64,000 nt of DNA, taken from positions 620,001-684,000 of the forward strand of contig NZ_JAGQDF010000001.1 of the NCBI RefSeq assembly GCF_018069875.1, written 5' to 3'. The position numbers were made by a program, and so were the translations under genes. Positions 51,322 through 60,357 of the stretch are shown piece after piece. Within the stretch, counting starts at the first letter, position 1. Every line of letters starts with the position of its first letter. Under the pieces are notes generated by a model that was not told the DNA's origin, made no database searches, and saw only the letters and a list, made by a program, of their open reading frames with translations. The stretch is from Ideonella alba (GTDB lineage Bacteria > Pseudomonadota > Gammaproteobacteria > Burkholderiales > Burkholderiaceae_C).

Positions 51322-52828
51322 TCATGCGCACCGTCGGCGACCAAGCCATCGGCGCCACTGGCGCACCGAAGGCTGGCCCGCCCACGCCAATGCCTGGCTC
51401 CACCATTGGTGCACTGCCTTCAATACCCGGGTCCAGGGTCCTGAATGGGGTAGCACACTGCGCACCATCCGAACTCCGATGTCGCTGTGTCCTACTGGCA
51501 GTCGGACGTGACATGCGACGCGGCAACGGAGTGAACTGCGGTTGAAGCCGCCGCCGGGCAAGGCTCGGAACAGCAGAGACTCTCCATCTGGTTGTGCGGC
51601 GACAGGTCTCCCGGCTGCCTGGCGTGCCGACGCCGTGCGCCAGCAATTCCGAAATCAATTCACTGCTGCACCCCTCCCAGACGATGCCTGAGGCGTCCAG
51701 CAGACCGGTAGGCGAACCCGATTGAGGGAAAAGCCCTACCGGCGTGGGCCGGTTGCAGCGAGTTGCGTCGTGATTGAAGTCGTTAGGCGCCGGCCGCCAC
51801 TGGGGCCACAGGCGGCGCCAGCCGCTCGCGTGGGGCCAGTGTCTCTGCGGGCCGAACCAAACCAGCTGTGGCCCGCGAACGGCGGCCTCCCATTCCAGCT
51901 CGGTGGGCAGGCGCACGTCAGTTGCCTCGCTGCCATCACCAGGCAGTAGTTTCTTCAGCCATGCAGCGTGGGCCAGCGCCTCGTATTGGTTGAGGCCCAC
52001 CATGGGCTGCAGGGGCTGGCTGAATCGGGGGTCGTCCAGTCCGGGCGGTCGATCGTTCGGCCGGGAAGCCAGCCAGCGCTGGGCGTCGGGGCCGGCGGCC
52101 TGCCACCAGAGGGCCTGGGGGTCGGCGTAGCCCTTGGCTTGTTCGGTGAACCAGCGCCACTCGGCCACGGTGACCAGGCATGCGGCGGCGGCCAGCGGCG
52201 CCAAATCGTGGCGCCATGCCGGCCGTTCATCGGCAAAGCCGCGCCAGCAACTGCCGATGCGCACGGCCAGCCTGGCCACCCCCGGCCGACCGATGGGCCG
52301 CCACAAGGCGGGCTGCAGGCCCGGGCCCTGCTGCGCGCCCTGCAGGGGCAGGGCGCGGAAGCGCAGGGTGTCGCTCAGTTGGCCCAGCATGTCGGCGGCT
52401 AGCCAGCGCTCGGCTTCGCTCAGCTCGTCATGGGCAGCGGCGGCCTGGTGCAGCCAGGTCATGCGGCACTGGGCCACCAGCCGGTCTGGCGCGGTCGGGC
52501 TGGTGGGCAGTGAAAGCGTGTCGGCGTGGGCGGGGCGGGTGCGGCCGGCGAGGATGGCCACGGCGGCCTCACGCGCCAGGTGCTCGGGGGGCTCGTGCAG
52601 CGGGTCCAGCGGTGCGAGCGACTGGTAGAGCAGGGACAGCCGCGGCACCTCGCTGGGGAGCCGCTTCAGACGACCAGGGTCCGCCGGCTCAGGCGTGCGG
52701 CAGCACAGGCTCAGCCAGTACGGGCGCGCGGCGCCGTAGCGACCAACCAGATGGGCGACCCAGGCTTCCCGGGACCAGTCGCCGAGCGGCTCGTCCAGTG
52801 TCTGTTGCAGTTCTTCGCGTGCAGGCAT
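51322..52828 (-). pseudogene. Short FGE/CLec-domain protein, frameshifted near the C-terminus
   Basis: Starts MPAREELQQTLDEPLGDW at 52828. It lacks Lon and NTPase domains; the first 180 residues match the linker found before the FGE domain in the giants. The FGE domain reads well (VTVAEWRWFTEQ, LPTELEWEAAVRG, LLDASGIVWEG) until about 51570-51650. Beyond that the expected continuation FRALPGGGFN...IGVRMVRS lies in another frame. A single indel explains this. After the conserved end the second frame runs on by about 35 residues to a stop at 51322. Either the gene is broken or a programmed shift or a sequencing error is present. It neighbours the sigma-factor-like gene. Confidence 0.65.
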
Positions 52829-52908
52829 GTCAGATCTGCTGCGGCCCGCCACTGGCCGGCGCCCGTCAGCGGCCACCCCTCCAGGCCGATGTTGCCTCAA
52901 ACCTGCGG

Positions 52909-52927
52909 ATTGCCGGCATTTGTCGTG
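52909..52927 (-). promoter_or_regulatory. Island motif, copy 9
   Basis: On the minus strand it reads CACGACAAATGCCGGCAAT, 80 bases upstream of the FGE pseudogene and 90 bases upstream of the divergent methyltransferase. It is the rightmost copy in the window. Confidence 0.6.
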
Positions 52928-53017
52928 GTTCAGGTGCGCATCAGGAAGACAGTCAAGCCACGCCGAAGCACGGTGCATCGGCGGCCCACTCGTCCAAGCC
53001 TTGAACTGGAGATTGCG

Positions 53018-53818
53018 ATGAACCTCAGCACGGTGGCCACCGCCGACACGGCGGTCAAGGATTCTTACGGTACGGCGACATGTATCAGCAGCGAAGAGCG
53101 CCAGCGCATGAACGTGCAGTTCGCGCTGCACACGCTGCCGCTGCTGGGCCGGGCGCTGCAGACGCTGGGCGGCCCGTCGGGGCTGCGGGTGACCGATGTG
53201 GGTTCGGGCTACGGCGCATCGGTCGCGGCCTTTGAAGCACCCCACGGCCTGCCGCGACAACTGAGCCTGATGGACTGCAACGCCAGCTTGCTGGCACATG
53301 CGCAGGCGCGAGCCAAGCAGATCGGAGTGGTCGCGCGCACCTACCTGGGCGCGGTTGATGCGACGCCGATGCCGCCCGAGCTGCAGCCGCAGGATCTGGT
53401 GCTGTGCTCGTTCACGGCGACTCACCTGCACGATCTGGGAGCGGGTCTGCGGCACATGGTCCGTGCGCTGCGGCCGGGCGGTTTGCTGGTGCTGACCGAC
53501 GTGGACTACTGCGCTAGCCTGGCCGGCGACAGCGAGGCCGCGCAGGACTGCCTTTGGTGGGTGCAGCAGAAGCTGGTGGTGCGTGACCTGAGCAGCGCCC
53601 TTCCAAGACTGGCCCTGCAACACGGCCTGCGGCCGGTTCCGGGCATCGAATGCAGCGACACCTTGCACACCTACACCGGCGAGGCGGCCAGGCAGTTGGC
53701 ATTGGGCTTTGTGCGCCACTTCCATGCCGATGACCCTGCCAAGGCGGCATGGCGCCGCATCGGCCCGGAGGCGACTGTGGTGCTGCGCCGCATGGCCCAC
53801 CTCTACCGCCGTGCCTGA
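53018..53818 (+). CDS. Class I SAM-dependent methyltransferase
   Basis: 266 residues. Motif I is VTDVGSGYGAS near residue 62, followed by the acidic loop LSLMDCNASLL, motif IV region QDLVLCSFTATHLHDLG, and RALRPGGLLVLTDVD. These are the usual SAM-binding and catalytic-loop positions. Substrate unknown. It is followed 46 bases later by a tryptophanyl-tRNA synthetase gene with no terminator between, so the two are probably cotranscribed; a terminator lies after the synthetase. Such a pair may belong to a Trp- or tRNA-dependent modification pathway, which is inference. Confidence 0.75.
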   Translation: MNLSTVATADTAVKDSYGTATCISSEERQRMNVQFALHTLPLLGRALQTLGGPSGLRVTDVGSGYGASVAAFEAPHGLPRQLSLMDCNASLLAHAQARAKQIGVVARTYLGAVDATPMPPELQPQDLVLCSFTATHLHDLGAGLRHMVRALRPGGLLVLTDVDYCASLAGDSEAAQDCLWWVQQKLVVRDLSSALPRLALQHGLRPVPGIECSDTLHTYTGEAARQLALGFVRHFHADDPAKAAWRRIGPEATVVLRRMAHLYRRA

Positions 53819-53864
53819 ACTGTGAACAGCGGTTTCCCTTTCTGACCTGACACCGGAGATTGAC

Positions 53865-55004
53865 ATGACGACCTCTTCGACCCCCCAGAAAGCGACTGCG
53901 GCCGGTGCGCCGTCTGGCGACCTCCCGCCCTACGTGCTGACGGAGCTGACGCATGGCATGCGCGTGCTATCAGGTGTGCAGCCCAGCGGCCGCCCCCACC
54001 TGGGCAATTACCTGGGTGCGATCCGCCTGTTCCTGGACCTGCAGGCCCGGAACCAGAGCCTGATCTTCGTGGCGGACCTGCACGCCATGACCACCGTGCG
54101 CGATGGCGCCGCGCTGCGGCGCGACAGCCTGGAGCTGGCGCTGGACTACCTGGCCCTGGGCATGGACCCGGCGCGCACCACGCTCTACCGCCAGAGCGAC
54201 CTGCCGGTGGTGACTCTGCTGGCCTGGGTGCTGCAGTGCGTGACGCCTGCCGGTGACCTGCTGCGTTGCGTGAGCTACAAGGACAAGGTGGACAAGGGCC
54301 TGGCGGCCAGCGCGGGCCTGTTGTGCTACCCGGTGCTGCAGGCCGCTGACATCCTGCTGCAGAACGCCGAGGTGGTGCCGGTGGGGGCGGACCAGTTCCA
54401 GCACATCGAGTTGGCCCGGCGCACGGCGTCCCGGTTCAATGAGGCCTACGGCGAGGCCGTGTTTCGCGAGCCACTGGCCCTGGTGAGCGCCACGCCCACA
54501 GTGCCCGGCCTGGACGGGCAGGGCAAGATGAGCAAGTCCTATGGCAACACCCTGCCGATCTTTGCCGAGCGCGCGCAGTTCAAGGCCCTGGTGGCCGGCA
54601 TCCCCACCGACAGCCTGCCGATCAGCGCGCCGCGCGACCCTGGCGCCTGCAACGTTTTCCGGATGCTGAGCCTTCTGGCGCAGCCCGAGGAACTGGCCGA
54701 GATCGAGGCAACCTACCGCCGCGGTGGTGTGCGGCATGGCCTGCTCAAGGGGCGACTGGTGGATCTGCTGGTAGAGCGCTTCGGCCCGGCCCTGGAGCGC
54801 CGTCAGATGCTTGCCCGTCGGCCCGACGACGTGGAGGATGTGCTGATCGCCGGCGCCCACCGGGCAAGCCAGCTGGCCCGCCCCACGCTGGAGCGGGTGT
54901 TCGACCTGGTGGGCTTGCACGAGGGGCACCTGGGGCCGCGACCGCTGCCCGCAGTGCCCGTGGTGCCGTCGGCCTTTTCGGTGCGCCAGGGCTGGGGCAG
55001 CTGA
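53865..55004 (+). CDS. trpS: Tryptophanyl-tRNA synthetase
   Basis: 379 residues. HIGH-type signature GVQPSGRPHLGNYLGA near residue 38; KMSKS loop in DGQGKMSKSYGN near 226. The body (ADLHAMTT, GADQFQHIELARR, AADILLQNAEVVPVG) matches the class Ic TrpRS family, which charges tRNA-Trp with tryptophan in the cytoplasm. About 30 extra residues precede the usual start and the C-terminal tail is Pro-rich. Because it sits beside accessory genes and a methyltransferase, it may be a second copy rather than the housekeeping enzyme; the rest of the genome would tell. GGAG precedes the ATG, and a clear terminator follows at 55082. Confidence 0.85.
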   Translation: MTTSSTPQKATAAGAPSGDLPPYVLTELTHGMRVLSGVQPSGRPHLGNYLGAIRLFLDLQARNQSLIFVADLHAMTTVRDGAALRRDSLELALDYLALGMDPARTTLYRQSDLPVVTLLAWVLQCVTPAGDLLRCVSYKDKVDKGLAASAGLLCYPVLQAADILLQNAEVVPVGADQFQHIELARRTASRFNEAYGEAVFREPLALVSATPTVPGLDGQGKMSKSYGNTLPIFAERAQFKALVAGIPTDSLPISAPRDPGACNVFRMLSLLAQPEELAEIEATYRRGGVRHGLLKGRLVDLLVERFGPALERRQMLARRPDDVEDVLIAGAHRASQLARPTLERVFDLVGLHEGHLGPRPLPAVPVVPSAFSVRQGWGS

Positions 55005-55081
55005 GGGCAGCTCGGTCGCTGGCGAGCTAGGGTGGCGATCTCCGCAATCCAGATGAAGCGCAACGCAGGATGGGCGGATAG

Positions 55082-55115
55082 CATCGGGCGGGTTGTCCGC
55101 CCGATGTTTTTCTTT
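55082..55115 (+). terminator. Rho-independent terminator after trpS
   Basis: A perfect ten-base stem (CATCGGGCGG with its complement), five-base loop and TTTTTCTTT. It ends the methyltransferase-trpS transcript just before the phosphatase gene. Confidence 0.8.
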
Positions 55116-55135
55116 GCACACCTCCGGAGTCTGTG

Positions 55136-56062
55136 ATGGGAGCCACCAAGATCGCTTTCGTTTCTTGCGCCTATGCCACTTACCGGCGAGACCAGCCGGC
55201 TTGGGCACAAATTCTGGAGGCCCAGCCCGACCTGTTGCTGATGCTGGGCGACAACGCCTACATGAGCTGGGATGGCACAGACTGGCTGTTTGACAAGTTG
55301 GAAGACTGCTATGTGGATCAGTTCAAGGTGCCCACGTTTCGCCGTCTGATCGATTCGGTGCCCACGCTGGCAGTTTGGGACGACCATGACTGCGGCCCCA
55401 ACGACACCTACGGTGCCGAGGCGCCGCCAGACTACCTGGCCACCACTCGGGAGAAGTTCGATCGCTGGATGGGCTTTGCCCGCAACAACAACCGACCGCA
55501 CATGTACTGCAGCTACAGGGATATTCCGAATGTCCAGGTGCTGATGCTGGATGGGCGGACCTACCGCACGCGCCCTGACAAATGGAAGCCGGTGTTGTTC
55601 GGGCAGGCCCAGGAGCAATGGTTGGCTGAGCAGCTTGACCCGACCCTTTACCGTCAGCCAGCCATCACCATCGTTGCGACGGGTTCCGCGTTCAGTGAGG
55701 GCGATTCGGTGAGCAAGTACCCGGCTGAGGCGAAGCGCTTGCGAGAGTTGCTGGCTTTTCGCGAAGGCGACGCAGCCGACTCTGGTCGCCGCGCGCTATT
55801 TCTGGGCGGCGATATTCACCGCAATCACTTCTTCACGCACCCAGAGGGCTTCCACGAGCTCATTTCCTCTGGAGTGGCCTGCTTCAAGCCACGCACCTAC
55901 GTCGAGTCGGAATTCGTCGAGTCACGTTACTCGGACAATTGGGGCCTCATCACTCTGGACGAGTCACAGGTTCGGGTCGAGTTCTTCGCAAACGCTCATA
56001 CGCAGGGCAATCCTAAGGCGCAGGTCATCGACATTGCGACGTGGAAGGCGACACCAGCGTAG
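55136..56062 (+). CDS. PhoD-like metallophosphatase
   Basis: 308 residues, no signal peptide. Metal-site motifs: SCAYATYRRDQP, LMLGDNAYMSWDG, VWDDHDCGPND, and FLGGDIHRNHFF, as in PhoD-like phosphatases/phosphodiesterases. Usual relatives are exported by Tat; this one appears cytoplasmic, so its substrate is probably different. CCGGAG precedes the ATG. It stands alone after the trpS terminator and converges with a LuxR-type regulator. Confidence 0.75.
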   Translation: MGATKIAFVSCAYATYRRDQPAWAQILEAQPDLLLMLGDNAYMSWDGTDWLFDKLEDCYVDQFKVPTFRRLIDSVPTLAVWDDHDCGPNDTYGAEAPPDYLATTREKFDRWMGFARNNNRPHMYCSYRDIPNVQVLMLDGRTYRTRPDKWKPVLFGQAQEQWLAEQLDPTLYRQPAITIVATGSAFSEGDSVSKYPAEAKRLRELLAFREGDAADSGRRALFLGGDIHRNHFFTHPEGFHELISSGVACFKPRTYVESEFVESRYSDNWGLITLDESQVRVEFFANAHTQGNPKAQVIDIATWKATPA

Positions 56063-56069
56063 TCAGTAG

Positions 56070-57188
56070 TCAGGTCTTCACATGCTGCCGAGTGTTGATC
56101 AGATTGACCAACTCAATCACCGAATGCACATCCAGCTTGGCGTAGATCTTCCGCACGTGGTCCACCACCGTGGCGGTTGACACGCCCAGCTGATCGGCCG
56201 CCTCGGTCTGTGAGTGACCGGCATGCAGCAGCAGGCAGACCTCCTGCTGCGCGGGCGTCAGCTCGAACGAGGCCACGGCGCGTCGGGCGGCGACGATATT
56301 GGGCTCGCGGTGGCTGATGGTGACGTGCAGCTGCGCTCCGGCATCGGCTTGCGCGCCTCGCAGGCCGCAGCCATCGAAGACGAACTGGCCCCAGGCGTTC
56401 TGCACCTGGAGTGAGCAGCTCTGGAAGGCGTCGCGCTGCGATAACCATTGGCGGCACAGTGTGGCCAGGACCGGAAAGCTCTCGGCTGTGGGGGCCGCTG
56501 CGGCGCGCTCGGGCGTGACATCGCCATGGGCCAGCAGCAGCAGCCGGTGGGCATTGGCCGACAACTGGGTGACCTGGCCGTGGGTGCCCAGGCAGACGAA
56601 GGCCAGGCCGGACGGGCTGGGGGTGAACGGTGCGGGCGCGGACTTTGAGGTCGTTGCGGTCAGCCCGCGCGCCACGTAGGGGGCGATGCGTTCCAGCAGC
56701 CGCTCATCCGCTTGGGTGAAGCGGCGGTCACCTGGTCCGCGGTACAGCACCAGCGATCCCAGTGGTGTGCCATTGCCTGCGCGCACGATGGTCTCGATGC
56801 GGGTCTTCAGGCGCTGCGGCCGCCAGATCTCGTTGTACAGCGCCGACTCGTAGAAGGCCGGTTGGTCCAGCTGTTCGGCCGACTGCACCGAGGCCTTGCC
56901 GGTGATGGTGTCGCGAAAGGCAGGCATCACCTCCAGCTCGCGGCGGTTGTGGAACTCCTCGAAGTAGTGCTTGGCCACCTCGTGGTCGATGGGCCCCTCG
57001 AAGAAGTAGCGCACCAGGCGGCCGTCCGGGTCGGTCCAGTCGAACAAGTTGCGGTAGGACGGGATGACGCCGTGCAGCGCCTCCAGCACGGCCGAAATGA
57101 AGCCCTCCGGCGGCAGGCCGGCAGCGGCCAGCGATCGGATCTGGCTGACTTTGGACGTGTTCTTCACGGCTCTAGCTTCGCATGCCAT
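56070..57188 (-). CDS. LuxR-type transcriptional regulator
   Basis: 372 residues. The C-terminal helix-turn-helix (ELTPAQQEVCLLLHAGHSQT followed by LGVSTATVVDHVRKIYAKLD) is of the GerE/LuxR type. The N-terminal 300 residues hold no recognised sensor; EDAG- or response-regulator-like Asp motifs are not seen, but a GAF-like stretch (IETIVRAGNGTPLGSLVLYR) is possible. Divergent from a second LuxR-type gene, with a 176-base gap. The two probably form a regulatory pair. Confidence 0.75.
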   Translation of the reverse strand: MACEARAVKNTSKVSQIRSLAAAGLPPEGFISAVLEALHGVIPSYRNLFDWTDPDGRLVRYFFEGPIDHEVAKHYFEEFHNRRELEVMPAFRDTITGKASVQSAEQLDQPAFYESALYNEIWRPQRLKTRIETIVRAGNGTPLGSLVLYRGPGDRRFTQADERLLERIAPYVARGLTATTSKSAPAPFTPSPSGLAFVCLGTHGQVTQLSANAHRLLLLAHGDVTPERAAAAPTAESFPVLATLCRQWLSQRDAFQSCSLQVQNAWGQFVFDGCGLRGAQADAGAQLHVTISHREPNIVAARRAVASFELTPAQQEVCLLLHAGHSQTEAADQLGVSTATVVDHVRKIYAKLDVHSVIELVNLINTRQHVKT

Positions 57189-57364
57189 CCCGGGCGCATT
57201 CGCCCCCTGGCTGGGGGGTGATTGTGCGGGCCAGGACGTTCACAGTGCACCCCCAGGACGATGCTGTGCGGGCGCCTGCCCGACGCAGTGGTTGGGCGTC
57301 CGCCAGGCTGTGAATCCGTCGCCTCACGAACGGAAAGCGGCCGAACGCACCGCAGGAGAGGACC

Positions 57365-58000
57365 ATGAACACTGAAAGCTTGACCCTGACGCAGGCCGTG
57401 CCTGCCATGCTGGACGGCAGCGCGCCCGGCGGCGTGCTGATGAACGCGATGATCAACCAGATCGGTTGTGGCCTGCTGGCCTGCGACCGCGACGGGCGCT
57501 TGCTGTTCGCCAACCGGACCGCGCAGCGCGAGCTGGAGGCGGGGAGGGTGCTGGCGTTGCGCGACCAATGGGTGCGAGGCACCGATGCGGGCCACGCCGA
57601 GTTCCAGATGGCGTTGCGTGAAGCCGCCGATCGCCAACGGGCGCGTCTGCTGCAACTGGGCGACGAGGGGGAGCGGACGATGCTGGCGGTCACACCGATC
57701 TGGGAGCCCTCTTTGAACCACCGAGTGGCTCTGGTGATGATTGGCCAGCGGCTGCCCGGCTCGGCCCTGGCGCTGCAGATGCTGGCGCTGCGCCAGGGCC
57801 TGACCCAGACCGAAACCCGGGTGTTGGCGGCACTGCTGGCCAACCAGAAGGCCAGCGAAATCGCGCAGTCCCACGGTGTGGGGCTGGCCACGGTGCGCAC
57901 CCAGATCCAGTCGGTGCGCAACAAGTTCGGGGTGCGCAGCATCGACGCCTTGCTGCTGCAAGTCGCGGCGCTGCCGCCGATCACCACGGCGGTGCACTGA
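57365..58000 (+). CDS. PAS-like / LuxR-type transcriptional regulator
   Basis: 211 residues. A PAS-like segment at about 27-60 (QIGCGLLACDRDGRLLFANR) is followed by a short linker and a C-terminal LuxR-type HTH (GLTQTETRVLAALLANQKAS then ATVRTQIQSVRNKFGVRS). GGAGAGG precedes the ATG. Divergent from the LuxR-type gene at 56070-57188. The target genes are unknown; the nearest candidates are trpS and the phosphatase. Confidence 0.75.
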   Translation: MNTESLTLTQAVPAMLDGSAPGGVLMNAMINQIGCGLLACDRDGRLLFANRTAQRELEAGRVLALRDQWVRGTDAGHAEFQMALREAADRQRARLLQLGDEGERTMLAVTPIWEPSLNHRVALVMIGQRLPGSALALQMLALRQGLTQTETRVLAALLANQKASEIAQSHGVGLATVRTQIQSVRNKFGVRSIDALLLQVAALPPITTAVH

Positions 58001-58157
58001 GCGGACCGCTCAACGGCTGCTCAGGGATGAATACTGTGACCTGTATGGGGAGTTTCGGGGGACTGACCCCGCCAAAACAGACCCAACCAGCGCAAAATGG
58101 GGAGTGAGTGGCTCAGAAAAGTCCAATGAAATCAACGGCTTAAGTTCGAAATCTCAC

Positions 58158-58202
58158 CTACGAACCAAGGGGTCGTGGGTTCGAATCCTGCCAGCCGCGC
58201 CA
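58158..58202 (+). other. 3' half of a tRNA-Arg(ACG): attachment site of an integrative element
   Basis: Starts within the anticodon loop (CTACGAACC), continues through the T-arm (GGGTTCGAATCC) and ends in GCGCCA. The 5' half of the tRNA is absent: the bases before 58158 cannot pair with the anticodon stem. This is typical of the duplicated core at a tRNA attachment site. The serine recombinase ends exactly here. The complete tRNA must lie outside the window. Confidence 0.75.
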
Positions 58203-59789
58203 ATTTGATCCGTGCCTGGGCACCACCAAACCGGGGGTGCCCGGGCGCCACCCGGAGACCGCCACCGCCATGTCAGCATGGCTTCCTTTGGCTGTGGCTC
58301 CCGCCGGGCTGATGCGGATTTCCGAGACGAGTGCGCTGAGGTATGGCTTTGCGTACTTGCTCCCCGGAACCATGATCTCCGAGCGAATGGTGCCCGCGAA
58401 GCCGTCAATCTGGCTCTTGCCGAACTTCTTCAGCGGAACCTGACGCCGCTTCCCGATCTCGGCCAGCTCCGCTGACATGTGCGCCATCTGCTTCTGCGCG
58501 GAGGTCAGGCGGTCTCGCAGCGAGTCAAGCATCTCGAGCTTGCCGGACTCGACCAGCTCGTACCACGTGTTGATCTGCTCTGTCGCCCGCGCCAGCTGGC
58601 GCTGGAGGAGCTTCTCTCGCTCCCTATCGGGGGCCTGCATCGCCGCGATGTCGGTGCGAAGTTGCTCCAGCATGCCTTCGATGCGCTCCGGCTGAAGGAC
58701 CTGGTCCGCGACGACTTGCAGCACAACAGCATCGAGCTCTTCCCGCGGCACGTTGGGCATGTCGCAGAGGTCTGACCCCTTGTACACCCGCGTCCCGCAG
58801 CGGTAGTAGTCGTAGGCCCCGCCTTTACCGGAGACCAAGACGAGGCCTGCGCCGCAATGCGCACACTTCGCCAACCCGGTCAGCAAGGTCTTCGAGGCCG
58901 CCTTACGGAACTCGGTCGACCCCTTGTTCGGTGCGCGATCCGCACGGAGAGCGGCGGCCTTCTCGACGTCTTCCTTGGTGACGATGGCGGGAACCTTGGT
59001 GATGACCCATTCATCATCCTCACGAAACTCTCCCGTTCTGGAGTCGCGGCGGTTGAAGACATAGTCTCCGCAATACGTCGTTGAGTTGACGATCTGGGCG
59101 ATCATGTTTTTGCGCCACGACTTTCCGCGGTGGGTCACACCTGTGTCGTTGAGATGCGACGCGATCTTCTTGATGCCCCAAGGGACGCCGGTGTCTCCTG
59201 CAATGGACCACTTGAAGATGTTGCGAACGACCTCGGCCTCCTCCTTGTGGGGCTCAAGCTTTCGCTTGAGACCATTCCGCCCTTTCACATCGGTTTCAAC
59301 CGCCATGTATCCGAACGGCGGCTTCGACCCGTTGAAGAACCCCTGGCGCGCGTTCTCGACCATGGAGCGGCGGACGTTCTTCCCGTTTTCTCTAGACGTG
59401 TACTCGTCGAACGAGGACAGGATCTGTCGGACCATCTGACCGGCTTCGTCGTCGGCAGTGGGCTGCGTGATGCTGATCAGCTTGACGTTGTGGCGACGGA
59501 GCTGCCGCTCGTACATCCCGAATGCGATGGCGTCCCGGTAGAACCTGGACTGCGAGAAGACCACGATCGCCTCGAACGGGTGTGCGGCGGATGTCGCGTC
59601 TGCGATCATCCGCCGGAACTCGGGGCGTCGATCATCGGTCGCCGTTAGGCCGGCGTCGATGTATGTCTCCACGACCTGGTGTCCGCCAGACGCTGCCCAT
59701 GCTTGCATCTGATCGACCTGCCCGTCTAGAGATACCCCTTCTTCGGCCTGCCGACCTGTGGACACACGCACGTAAAACGCTACCAACAT
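58158..59789 (-). CDS. Large serine recombinase (integrase)
   Basis: 543 residues. Resolvase domain with catalytic Ser10 in FYVRVSTGRQ, followed by VVFSQSRFYRDA; recombinase domain with FNGSKPPFGY; zinc ribbon CAHCGAGLV...YYRCG; then a coiled-coil segment near 420-470. The ATG at 59789 has AAGGAG eight bases upstream. Large serine recombinases integrate phages and mobile islands between att sites. The last 15 residues (NWRGWQDSNPRPLGS) are encoded antisense to the tRNA-Arg fragment, so the stop codon lies inside the attachment core. Similar C-termini are common in recombinases that use tRNA sites. Confidence 0.85.
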   Translation of the reverse strand: MLVAFYVRVSTGRQAEEGVSLDGQVDQMQAWAASGGHQVVETYIDAGLTATDDRRPEFRRMIADATSAAHPFEAIVVFSQSRFYRDAIAFGMYERQLRRHNVKLISITQPTADDEAGQMVRQILSSFDEYTSRENGKNVRRSMVENARQGFFNGSKPPFGYMAVETDVKGRNGLKRKLEPHKEEAEVVRNIFKWSIAGDTGVPWGIKKIASHLNDTGVTHRGKSWRKNMIAQIVNSTTYCGDYVFNRRDSRTGEFREDDEWVITKVPAIVTKEDVEKAAALRADRAPNKGSTEFRKAASKTLLTGLAKCAHCGAGLVLVSGKGGAYDYYRCGTRVYKGSDLCDMPNVPREELDAVVLQVVADQVLQPERIEGMLEQLRTDIAAMQAPDREREKLLQRQLARATEQINTWYELVESGKLEMLDSLRDRLTSAQKQMAHMSAELAEIGKRRQVPLKKFGKSQIDGFAGTIRSEIMVPGSKYAKPYLSALVSEIRISPAGATAKGSHADMAVAVSGWRPGTPGLVVPRHGSNWRGWQDSNPRPLGS

Positions 59790-60357
59790 AAAGAAATCTC
59801 CTTTCGAGATGAAATGGTTCGATCGATGTTGACGAACCTCTTGGTGCCCGGCGTCGCTGTCAGTCACGCCGCCTGGGTGTCTTCTTCGTGCTCCTGATGA
59901 CGGGAGCACGCTTTCGCCGGTTGCCACGAGCCACGCGGCTCTCTGTCGAGCCCGTCAGCGAAGGCGCGACGAGGTCCCCTACGGACTGGTCTTGGCGACC
60001 TCGATCGGGGATGAGCAACGTATGGCGGCTTGGGCCCCAGAATGGTGAAGGTTCGTACAGGTCGTTGAGTCTTCCGCTGGCGGCATGGGCGTCAGTGGTG
60101 ATTCGACAGACGTGGAGGCAGTAACCGTACGGGCCCAAAGCGAGCCGACGCAGGGGCGTAGCGACCGCAGTTCCTGCTCTCCAGGCTGGCTGGAGGTAGC
60201 TTCGGCGCGTAGCCGAATCTCTGCGGAGTAGCGGCTGCCGCTGATGTGCAAGGTGGTCACGATCAAGAATTGACAAGAACGGTTGGGGGCGGAAGACTCG
60301 CACCCGAACGCCCCGATTACCCTGTCAAGCACTGCGTGCGCAGTGCGTGCCGGACCC
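59790..60357. other. Non-coding region between recombinase and next gene
   Basis: 568 bases without a gene that I can support. It holds the recombinase ribosome site at its left edge and a palindrome near 60329-60346. Short open frames on both strands look like chance frames in GC-rich DNA. The attP arm sites or control region of the element could be here. Confidence 0.4.
60329..60346. promoter_or_regulatory. Palindrome upstream of the gene at 60358
   Basis: GCACTGCG-TG-CGCAGTGC: eight-base perfect arms and a two-base spacer, ending 11 bases before the ATG. It is a candidate operator that could overlap the ribosome-binding region. Confidence 0.45.

Noticed and set aside
59860-60303. 147-residue minus-strand frame upstream of the recombinase
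   Set aside because: Arg/Ser-rich composition typical of chance frames, no ribosome site, no motif.
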